Assembly: GCA_021234155.1 (NCBI GenBank)
Contig: JAJEKV010000017.1
Coordinates: forward strand, 16,598,416 to 16,662,415
From: Isoetes taiwanensis
Taxonomy: Eukaryota; Streptophyta; Lycopodiopsida; Isoetales; Isoetaceae
DNA: 64,000 nt
Direction of reading: 5' to 3'
Shown here: piece after piece, positions 55,112-64,000 of the stretch
Layout: each line of letters begins with the position of its first letter
Numbering within the stretch: the stretch's first letter is position 1
Translations under genes and position numbers: made by a program
Notes under the pieces: generated by a model
What the model saw: only the letters and a program-made list of their open reading frames with translations
What the model was told of the DNA's origin: nothing
Databases searched by the model: none

Positions 55112-58100
55112 ACTAGATGACACTAGAGCCAACACGTACAAAGGGGAAAGGAACTTATGAAAATCATGGAGTCATTACACAGGGGAGCAAAACGGAACAC
55201 ACTAGTGGTTGTTAATATAGCAATGTAGGTAAATCGGTCATCTGATAAACCACGTTATATCAGATATATCAATATAGCTCTGATAAGAATGACTAGCTCA
55301 AGATGATAAAGATGCATAAGGTGAACTATGGAAAAGGTAATAAAAGATGGAAAGTGGAACGATAAACAAACAAATCCACCTAATGTGACAATAAAATGAG
55401 AACAATAATGCCGCACAACTCATGTAATTAATACACTAAATAATACTACATCAACAAAGGATACGATGAGACCAAAATAAGACAGGGACCGGGGAAGAAA
55501 ATGAAGCGAGACAACCGAGACGACGAGAGTAAACATAACCCAATAAACTTTGAAGAACCAAACACACATATGGGATAAAGAACAAGAGAAAAAAGGGGTC
55601 ATGAAGAATGCTAGATAAAAGGAACAAAGCATAGCAGTTGAAAACCTCGGAATAATAATCTAAAGCAAAACAAGCGATGCTAAAAATAAATAAAATGGGA
55701 GGAGATGAGGAGCAAAAATCACCACGAGAGCAACATAAATAAATCGAATGGTGCGAATATGAAACTAAAGAAAAGACGGAGAAAATGAGAGCAAATGGCC
55801 AAATAGAACAAACGTTGAACAAACATAACGAAAAGCAACTGATGAAATATAACAAATGATATCAGTTGCAATAATCATAACAATAGAACGAGAGACTAAC
55901 GAAAGCAACTAATGAAATATAACAAATGATATCAGTTACAATAATCATAACAATAAAACGAGAGACTAACCTTGTAGCAGCAAAGGGAGCATGAACGCTA
56001 GAGTGCATCAAACGAAAAATACAAAGCAATGCAAAATAAGTAAATAGAATAGTGGTATAAAATGGGAGCAAAGTAACAAATTCAAAAACAGAATACAACG
56101 AATAGAACAAAACAAAAGAACATGAATAAACATGACCAAGTCTTGTGAATGATGTATCCAACCATACCTATAGCGGATGAAAGTAGTCTAGGAAGGACCC
56201 AAGTATGTGTACCAAACCAAAAATGCGATGTTGAAGAATGACCACAACTTGCAAGTGCTCTGAACGACTCCAATGCAATAACTAGAATAGACCTCATATA
56301 CCCTACTATAATGAGCCTCCAAGGGAATCAAGAAGTAAAATCCTAATATGGGAGGTCTAATCGACCCTCAAAGAAACCAATAAATAAAACCATAAATACT
56401 GCTATAATCAACCTCTAAATAAACAAGAGATGAAATCATGATAATATAGCCAGAAATCGATAAATAAACCCATAAGAAAGGGCACAATTACGAGAGATGC
56501 CAACCAACCATTTCGAAGACACATGCACACATCCAGCACGTTGAATACAAGCCAAATGCCCATACATCTCATAAACATGCCCTCAAACGTAAAAACCTAC
56601 CAACGCCCAAATGCCTGCAACCAACATGAAGTAATATAGCCATACTAAAAGTGAAAAGAACATAAACCGTGTCAACCCATAGAGGACATATCCTAACAAG
56701 GTAGACATAAATTAGTAACAATTGACTAATTGTGAAGTGAAACAACGAGGTGATGGACTAGAGAATCTGCATTACAAACGGTCAGACTAAAACTTCTCAA
56801 ACTACACATGACGATAAAGCTATCTAGGAGGTGATGCTTAGACCGACAATCATTAATAGTCTGTGAAGTCAAATAACATTGAATCACTAAGTCATGACAA
56901 AGCATACCCAAGGAAATAGCCCCATGCAAAGAAAAACCATGAATTGATATCAAAGGCTATGGCGAGCAAACATCACCAACTGAGATACTAAGAGCTTGAA
57001 CCAAGAAGAGATATGTGCAACAACGTGGGTAAGCCGCAAACATGCCATAAAGAGGTCGTAGACCCTTAACGATATAGTGTTAGCTAATGATTACGACGAT
57101 CCTCGAAACCACCAAGCGCAAGTGAGAACAACCCACATACAAGAGAAAAGAATCTCATATATTGTCCAGAAATGGAAGAAAGCTAAGGGTCAATAATTAC
57201 AAAGAAAAAATGCGCAAAATATTTGGTGGCAATGTTTGAGAGGGGCACTTGTTTATGAAAAAGGTCCAAGTATCTATGCACCATGTCAACTCAAGAACAA
57301 AAGAGATCCACATACCTAGCATAATAAGAATCTTGGCCATTGTTGATCCATATTGTCCCAAGACATACAAGGAAAATCCATCTCTTGATGATCTAAGTGG
57401 TCACGAAGTCACAATAGGGTCGATATTGACTCAAACCCGCTATGAGAGATTGGTTAACCGAAAAAGTACCAAAGTAAACTATTAACATAAGGAGTTCAAG
57501 AAGTATTAAAAAATGAGAAGATACAAATGCCAAAATTATCCATCGACAAGTTAAAAACCAATGGAATCTAGATCCGCCTAATGAAGGCAAGGACAATTGT
57601 ATAACACAAACATCTCACAAAGATGGAACAAGTGGCACCACAATGCAAACACATATAATGGCAACTATACAACTTCAATTGCATTGTGAGGGGACGAAAT
57701 GGCACTATCAAAACCAAAAAATGTACAACATGTAAATACCTACAATGACAACGACCACTTGTAAAAGACCCATGAAAACTTAGTCTAAAGCAAACATGAT
57801 TTAAAGGGGAGAGAGTAACCCCAAGCATCAGAGGCAGTTCAACACGATATTATAAGGTGTCTATGTAAGGGAGAGAGTCACAAGCAAACAAGGCATTCCA
57901 AGCACTAACAAGTTCGCTTGAAAAAAGTCACATCCTGGTGGAACAATATGATACAATATCCAAGGCCCATGACAAACCCATTTTATATAGACCAAAACAA
58001 ACATGCATGCAGTGGTCGTTAAGAACAAGAGAAAACAATATGCCTCCCAAGCAAGTCAAAGTTTCATCAGATACTAGAGTAAGCATGTCGGCAAGGGTCA

Positions 58101-58164
58101 TAACGAAGGGAGTGGGATAAAAAAAAAAACGCAAATCTAAAAGCATAAAAAAGAAACAATAGGC

Positions 58165-58365
58165 CTATATCACATCGACTAAAGGCAATATAGATAAAAA
58201 GGAGAATAAAAAGTAAAGATAGAAATGAAGAGAAAACAATGGATCTAATAAAAGAATAAAACAAGCAAAACCAGACAAATAACACGAAAGGGAATTGAAC
58301 CTGAAACCATGTCTCACAGAACCAAGTATCTCCACCAACACACCAAAGAAACTGACATTGAAAAA
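58165..58365 (-). repeat. SINE-like sequence (minus strand)
   Basis: On the minus strand, TTTGGTGTGTTGGTGGAG (A-box-like, about 58,329-58,346) is followed about 30 bp later by CAGGTTCAATTCC (B-box-like, about 58,290-58,302), then a T-rich body. That order and spacing fit a tRNA-derived SINE promoter. The 3' end and flanking duplications were not resolved. Confidence 0.35.
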
Positions 58366-58399
58366 ATTAAAACCATTAATATATAACAGAAAGAAATAA

Positions 58400-59370
58400 T
58401 CATAACAGAGTAAAACCAGTTGTTCTTCTAGAAACTGCATCGTCCTGTGGCGGCGCCGAACAGACCGACGCATCGTGTAGCTTCTATGGCGCCGAATCTT
58501 GCAATCCTGCTTCCACCCTAAACATAACCGCCAGGCAAACCTTTAGCAGATTGAACGCAAACTTCGGCATGGGGCAGAGGTAACGAGCAGGGGCAGTGAA
58601 ACAGTTTGCCATGGATCCAATACCGATTTGAGCATATCGGATTCAATACCAGTTGGTGCAATAGAGTGAATGGAGTTTGTGCACTAGCCCAGATCGTCTT
58701 TGGAATCCAGACCGATGGCAAAAACTCAGAATATGGCTAATCGTGAGCTTAAGGGGCCACCGACAGAGCAAAAATCTGAAATAGAAATCAGACACAAAAA
58801 ACTGCCACAGACAAAACTGATCAACATGAAAAGCAGAAACCTAAGAGCAGTGGAGCACCTACCAAATTACTAGAAAATTGTAAGACAAGACCAGAGACAA
58901 CTCAAAATGGAAGCTAATCTACCTATGCTGCCAAGCTATGACGAAAATCAGCCTGGCAAAGCAGACTAACCTGTTTATCCAAGCTATAAAGAAAACAAAG
59001 GCCAAAGCAAAGTTCAAAAAAGGGGATAAAAAACAAAAATCTCCGGTGTATGGCGGTCCACAGCTCCATCAGATAAGTCTCTATCCATCTCGCCAAATGG
59101 CTCTATAGACATCCTGGCGCCATCCTTCAGCCCGCATCAAAGGTATGAACATGCAAAAAGAAAAGGAACCCAATGCTACTCCTGCACCGACACTGAAAGA
59201 ACTGCCCTCACGATCCTGCAACAGAACTGAAGCCCAACCCCTTCAAGGAAAAGGGAAGAAATTCTTTACAAACGGAAGAGACAAGGGGATAGAGAGAAGC
59301 CCTATCCTCACACGCTAGAAGGAAACAAAATAGAGAATCGTAGGAGAGTAGGAAGCTGATAGGATAGTAG
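58400..59370. other. No gene seen
   Basis: Subterminal region of inserted unit 2, with a local GC rise near 58,450-58,500 (GTGGCGGCGCCGAA, GGCGCCGAATC). No coding region recognised. Confidence 0.4.
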
Positions 59371-59520
59371 GAAGCGGATAGGATAGAGAAGAAGGAGAAC
59401 CAGCTCAAGAGAACGCCGATGATAGAACAATGAAAAGAGGCTGAATAAATAGGAGTGACAAAGGGACGTCCCCATCCAAGGAATGTCGGTTCTATTGCTG
59501 TCGCAATAGAACCGTGGCAT

Positions 59521-60430
59521 TATGTGGATATATGATGTCAGTTGATCATGTTTGCTCCTCTTGTATTGGGAAGGGGGTAGAGACTTAGTAGCCATTATTT
59601 AGATGATGCTCCTAGTTTAGACCCCTTAGTTCCTATTAGATGCGGCTTGTATATAGAGCCCACCAGGCTATGGAGGTTATGGAGTGACTGAGCACCACAT
59701 AATGGGGTTAGTGGCAAAGTGGAGGGAGATCCCTAATGAGCGTGGCTACTGGGGACCCATAGCAGGCTAGGCCTATAGTCGGTCACTCGTGTGGGCCGGG
59801 TATGGGTCCGACACTTCATGGATCAATGGTGTCGCCCTGACTCTTAAGAATTGCAGGTGTCGGCCTGGCTCTAACTTCATGGGTCAATGGTGTCGGCCGG
59901 TGCAGGTGGGGAGTTCAGTCGGGTATGGATGTGTGTCGCCATGATCCTCTAGCCGCCCATGGAGCCACTATTCTTCGAGAACGGGAGATACAACCCTTCC
60001 TATCTCATCGGACCGGGGGATGCAACCCGGAGTAGTCTTGTTGGGTGAAACCATGAGGCTGCCTCTCCGGCAAGTTACAATCACGCAAGAGCCTGATTTA
60101 GGCCATCTGCAAAGTATGCATAGGAGGGGCGGATGGAGTGGTCAACCCGAGGCATTGTCTATAGCCAGCCCCACCATTATTATATCTCCGTCTGCTCTAT
60201 CTTGTGGCCCAGCCGTCAGTCTACCTCCCTTATGAGTCTGAGCCTGGATAGGAGCTATTCTGCTTTATAATGTATTGATATCTATGATGGATCTATGGAT
60301 GGAGAGATGGTACTACCCTTTGAGGTAGCTGGTTGTATTGTTATTGCTAGTCTTTGATGTTTACGTTTATACTGTTGTTATAGGAGGCCCATAGGGAAGG
60401 GCTAAAGACACCTTCATGTCCCCTTCTTGC
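59521..60430 (+). repeat. Element A-family LTR, right part (truncated)
   Basis: Resumes TATGTGGATAT and parallels 38,490-39,360: TTTGCTCCTCTTGTATTGGG, GTGGGCCGGG, GGGTCCGACACTTC and GGCAAAGTGGAGGG-like words. Homology ends near CCCCTTCTTGC (60,430), about 110 bp before the expected CGTCACA end. The H3-like sequence follows directly. Confidence 0.75.
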
Positions 60431-60563
60431 ACCATGGCCATCTCAAAGGAGAGGGAGCAAGAGGCGATGTGTCGAGAAAAGAGATCCAACAGGGATCAAG
60501 ATAGGCCCGGGGAACGTTCCAAATCGAGGAGCCTCGCCGAGAATCATCTAACGAGAGAATTAA

Positions 60564-61228
60564 AAAGGACGAGGAAGAAGTGAAGAAGAAGAGATCGAGG
60601 GAGGAGATGCAAAGGAAGAGCTTGAAGGAAAAGTGGGGGAGACTTCAAAGCCCGATGCAAGACCACCGTACCTGATGTGGTCCAAGCCACCAAAGGTAAC
60701 CAAGAAGCAGAAGGTGGGAGAAAGAGCCTTCAAACTCAAGCACGACCTTGAGTTTGAAAAGGAGAAGGCAGCTTACAAGGTGTATCTCCAGAGGTGGATG
60801 TGCTACAACAACTGGTACTGTAAGCAGAACATCCAGAAGTTCGTGAAGGGTGGCGGACCAAAGAATCAGCCAAAGCCCCCTCCACCTCGGCCAGAGGCAC
60901 CAAAGAGGGTTCATCAGGGGCCCAATTCCAAGCACGCCCGAGTTTTTCGTGAGATTAGGCACTTTCAGCAGTGCACTAATCTCTTGATCTGGAATGCGCC
61001 TTTCAAACAGCTCCTCCGGGAGATTATGCAAGAGTTCAGGACCGACTATCGAGTGAAACCCCCGACGATCCGATCCTCGCAGGAAGCGGCCAAAGCCGAG
61101 TTGGTTCAGATATTCGAGGAGGGTATTTATGCGCAATCCACACCAAGAGAGTGACCGTAATGCCCAAGGACCCTAATTTAGCTCGGAAAATTAGGGAAGA
61201 TAAAATTTTAGAAACATTAAAATTTTGA
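60564..61228 (+). pseudogene. Histone H3-like gene (CENH3-like features), one-base frameshift
   Basis: In the frame through 60,633-61,121 the protein reads HARVFREIRHFQQCTNLLIW, then NAPFKQLLREIMQEFRTDYR and SSQEAAKAELVQIFEE. After a one-base deficit at about 61,122-61,126 the next frame continues LCAIHTKRVTVMPKDPNLAR and ends at TGA 61,226-61,228. Together this is an H3 histone fold from the alpha-N helix to the C-terminus. TNLLI and APF are typical of CENH3 (canonical H3 has TELLI and LPF), but loop 1 is no longer than in canonical H3. The N-terminus is about 100 residues, Lys/Pro-rich, and lacks the ARTKQ tail. It contains LKHDLEFEKEKAAYKVYLQR and several Trp/Tyr. No ATG lies upstream in frame after the stop at 60,561; the first is at 60,675. 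It is either a decayed variant gene or a sequence error in a real one. It abuts a truncated LTR. Confidence 0.7.
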
Positions 61229-61315
61229 CATTACATGTACTAAAACTCTATTATGAATATGATAAGATGAGATTTTGCTTAAAATATGTCAATTTAGGTC
61301 AAAAAATAGTGACCC

Positions 61316-61690
61316 TGGTCACTCCGCGCCAGAGGCCTCTGCATTTGAGGTCGCAGACTCCTTTTGCGCGGTGTAACTTGGTTTGCATTTAGAATTGTCA
61401 GATTGATATGAGATAAGTTGGTAGATAGCCTAGAATCGAGAAAATCTTGCATCCAACCACTTTAAATTTCCCAAATAAGGTTAGAAATTTGCCAAAATGG
61501 ACCCACCAGGGTCACTCCGCGCCAGACGCCTCTGCTTATAGAAAGTTCCCCATGCACATTCTAGCTATCGCCTCTGCAATTGATGTTGTAGAGGCGTTTC
61601 GCGCAGTGTAACCTGGTTGATAGAATCTTGGGTATAAATTTAGCAAAGGTTGCCTATAAATTTGCAAAAATTGAGTATAAAAAATTTCCC
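61316..61690 (+). promoter_or_regulatory. Second double-hairpin, promoter-like block
   Basis: Hairpins at 61,316-61,380 and 61,506-61,616 begin GGTCACTCCGCGCCAGA and end in GCGCGGTGTAAC or GCGCAGTGTAACC. They lie 190 bp apart and are followed by TATA-like sequence near 61,674-61,684. In the second hairpin CGCGCCAGACGCCTCTGC pairs with GTAGAGGCGTTTCGCGC. An ATG near 61,820 opens only MNPPKPPRANQ before a stop. The layout matches 22,191-22,640. Confidence 0.5.
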
Positions 61691-62637
61691 ATATATATTC
61701 TTGCTATCTGCCATGCATTCCAGTGTCTTATAGCACTTCATTCTAACTTTCCAATCCATTTGAACCTCATCTTAAAATAATTTCCAGAATAGCAAGAATC
61801 AAACCTCTCACCCACAGGGATGAACCCACCCAAACCCCCTCGTGCCAACCAGTGAGGGAAAGCACTATTTATATTTAAATTATAATCCCTAATTAAATAT
61901 AAGCTTTAATCATGTTGGATAATAATGGCCAAGGCCCTTAGAGTCAGAACCAAGATCCTTAAGCTAGATAGCGACAACAGCTGCAATCATCTTAGCTTAG
62001 TTGTCGATAATTGTTGTTGTGGTAGTGTTAGCTGCCTTTTGCACTTTAGGGCGGTCCAATAGATCAGGGAAACCTTCGTTGCAGATCCTCAAGCCTCGAC
62101 ACGGAAGCCACTCGACAACATCGAAGAATTTGGAAGTAGAGGGCAATCTTATGGAGGAAGCTCAGCAAATCAAAGGTCATGATGATGTACAGGGGAGCTC
62201 AAACACAAACAATAAAGAGGAACCTACAGAAAGGATGATTGGGATATCAAGAATAGACATATGAGTTGCCAACAAGGGCTATGCAACAACCAATAAGAAT
62301 CATGGCACTTACACTATGGATCACATTAGGGGAGCGACATCTTCTAGTAAAGGATATTCTCCAAGTATCATATTGTCTCGAGAATAATTGAGTAGTCACA
62401 TCAAGTGTCTCTAAATACAAGATTGGATATATCTCCTAGGAAGGGCAACTCAGGGTTCGAAAAATATTTTAGATGTAACCAGAAAATTTGCCACCTTATA
62501 TTCATATATACCGGATTTTACAAAATCGAACTGGAAATGCAATTCCAAAACAAAGTTGTTGGAAATTTGCCTGGATTCATCAACCTTAGGCTGAAACAAA
62601 AATATACATAGAGACTGAAAAATAAGATCAAAGTATA
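61691..62637. other. No supportable gene
   Basis: Leader-like then AT-rich sequence. An 87-codon open frame at 62,001-62,264 has a hydrophobic start and an unremarkable polar tail; no family recognised. Confidence 0.45.
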
Positions 62638-64000
62638 CTAAACTAGATGTTGACTTGGCTGCCCATTATACACATGGCGATTTGCCTTCTCCTTCCAAAT
62701 TTTGACAGATTCTGTGAACTCAAAATCATTAACATATGGAGGACCATTTATAGTTATGCAAATACATGCATCTAGGCTCTCCACACTCAACCGCGAATGC
62801 CACTTATCTTTTATGCTTGTCCTGTTGCTGAATACATTCTCGCATATGGCATTGCTTGCACATTGGACCATGGCAATCTAAAGCAATGACAAAATATTCT
62901 TGAACCTTAATGCATTCGATGGATGCAATCAACATGCACACATTCTCAAGGTCCTTGTGAGCCCAATTTGCCATAACATGAATTTTAAAATCTGAATATT
63001 CTCACACTGTTGAGTCTAACAAAGGAGGTACTTCTTGCTGTGATGCCTTCACCTTCTTCATTGTGCCATAGGATTCAATAAGTGCTTTCTAAACTACTCT
63101 CACCAAATGTGCGTGCTTTAATAGAATTTCTTGGAAAGTTTAATGGCGAAAGAGCACTAAAATCTTGCAAAATAGATGTATCTTCAAATCTAGTCTGCAA
63201 ACAGTCACAAATTGCTTTAGCAAACATTTTTTGCCATGCAATCACAATCTCCAAATCTGCTCCATCTATGTCTCTTGATATTTTACATCCTCTATACTCA
63301 TTTTCATGCAAAGAAGACCTCAAAGCCACTAAAAATTCTTCGGGATGTCCAAAATCCGAAATTACAGGGTATTCTCTTCTATCTTGCTGAAATGCATTCA
63401 AGTCTGCTGCTGGTTCAGTCACATAGTACAATTGAATGCCATATATAGTACTTCTTACATATTCTGGCACACATGTTATGTCAACATAATCAGCTTGGAA
63501 TAACTTACTTAATATTGTGAGACCACCAAGGATGTCTGCCAAAAAATGCAGCAGATATATTGTGTTGAACTTAGCAACTTGTTTCCAAATACCACATGAT
63601 TCTATTTCAGTGTACTTCAAAATAGCAGGTAAATCATCACATAGCTTGCTTATGGCATTATGCCTACTCAACCAACGAGTTTGCTAAATTCTATCCAACC
63701 TGTCACATGCATATTCTTCAAGTGGCCAGCAATGGCATTCACAAGATTTTCTATTTCTTCTAACCATTCCATGTTGTCTTTCTTAGATGCATCAACCACG
63801 GCCAGATTTCCACAACGTGCAATACAATGAATAGATGTTAAGGAAGGGTATGTCTGCTTCAATCTTGTAGCAACACCCGTGTTCTTCCCTGTCATAGTCG
63901 AGGCGCCATCAGAACCAAATGCCACCAATTCAGACATGTCAAAACCAGCAGCATGTTGAAGATAATTCAATAAGGATTCAAACAATGAGGCAGCATCAGC
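62638..64000 (-). pseudogene. hAT-superfamily transposase (broken, runs off the right edge)
   Basis: Reading leftward from 64,000, the core has SELVAFGSDGASTMTGKN and SLTSIHCIARCGNLAVV, the DDE-domain signature region of ZMYM/DUF4371-like hAT transposases. A frameshift near 63,690 leads to QTRWLSRHNAISKLCDDLPA and a long helical insertion ending at 63,075. After a damaged stretch (62,872-63,074) the C-terminal dimerisation region follows at 62,871-62,638: SNAICENVFSNRTSIKDKWH, RLSVESLDACICI and VKIWKEKANR. The protein would cut and paste hAT elements. The N-terminal BED finger, if any, lies outside the window. It is inactive because of the frameshifts. Confidence 0.8.

Larger units (their letters stand above)
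53208..59517. mobile_element. Inserted unit 2 (6.3 kb), purine-rich
   Basis: Begins TCCTAGGATGGGTCCTATG and ends with the same roughly 145 bp as unit 1 (59,371-59,517), which looks identical by eye to 53,059-53,204. It is followed by CAT and then the resumed LTR. Most of 53,230-58,400 is strongly purine-rich on the plus strand. A 70-bp tandem duplication lies at about 55,832-55,972 (ATAACAAATGATATCAGTT twice) and an A-run at 55,080-55,108. I find no transposase. Phe/Leu-rich open frames on the minus strand follow from base composition and are not called. Confidence 0.5.

Noticed and set aside
53179-58473. Long minus-strand open frames rich in Phe, Leu and Ser that look like membrane proteins
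   Set aside because: They follow from the strong purine bias of the plus strand. They overlap in several frames, share no motifs, and lie inside an inserted repeat unit.
60435-60551. ATG at 60,435 as the start of the H3-like protein
   Set aside because: That frame stops at 60,549-60,551, and the H3 frame has its own stop at 60,561, so this ATG cannot begin the histone-like reading without further frame changes.

Overview
The window looks like a stretch of a large, repeat-rich land-plant nuclear genome. A fern or a similar non-angiosperm lineage is my best guess, from the mix of element families, but the sequence does not prove it. The plant signals are a C2H2 zinc-finger gene with the QALGGH motif and LxLxL (EAR) motifs, chromodomain Ty3/gypsy elements, and a primer site matching initiator-Met tRNA. 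I see one intact protein-coding gene; nearly everything else is transposable elements, their debris, or structured repeats.

Layout. 1-2.9 kb: a broken minus-strand gene of unknown family, and more than a dozen copies of a roughly 20-24 bp palindrome. 4.6-7.1 kb: a decayed DUF7869-type gene. 7.9-9.9 kb: a 5'-truncated non-LTR retrotransposon. 10.5-16.6 kb: a 6-kb foldback palindrome with two arms of about 3 kb and a 43-nt apex. The arms are built from TCTAGAA-rich repeats that read as heat-shock-element-like pentamers, and the apex carries mirrored copies of a small arginine-rich ORF. 16.9-22 kb: mostly unassigned AT-rich DNA with a MITE candidate and a tandem duplication. 22.2-24.2 kb: a promoter-like or LTR-like block with two hairpins, then a broken ORF of unknown family.

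24.5-39.5 kb is a nested set. A decayed chromodomain Ty3/gypsy element (A; 3' LTR 37,879-39,481) was hit inside its integrase by a younger, nearly complete Ty3/gypsy element (B, 28,455-34,371, 5-bp target duplication). A was also hit downstream by a non-autonomous hAT-like element (35,155-37,096, 8-bp duplication). 39.5-42.6 kb holds inverted and tandem repeats sharing a 3'-terminal hairpin with the non-LTR element. 46.9-50 kb is the zinc-finger gene. 51.7-60.4 kb is a second LTR of the A family, split by two tandem units with identical ends. 60.6-61.2 kb is a histone H3-like coding sequence with a long, atypical N-terminal extension and a one-base frameshift. 61.3-61.7 kb repeats the double-hairpin block seen at 22 kb. 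62.6-64 kb is a broken hAT transposase on the minus strand.

The genes do not form a pathway. The zinc-finger gene is probably a transcriptional repressor; the rest records successive insertions. The most notable items are the foldback palindrome with HSF-like and MEF2-like site arrays, the H3/CENH3-like sequence, the repeated double-hairpin block, and the tetraloop-switching 3' hairpin of the non-LTR family. All alignments were made by eye and no database was searched.
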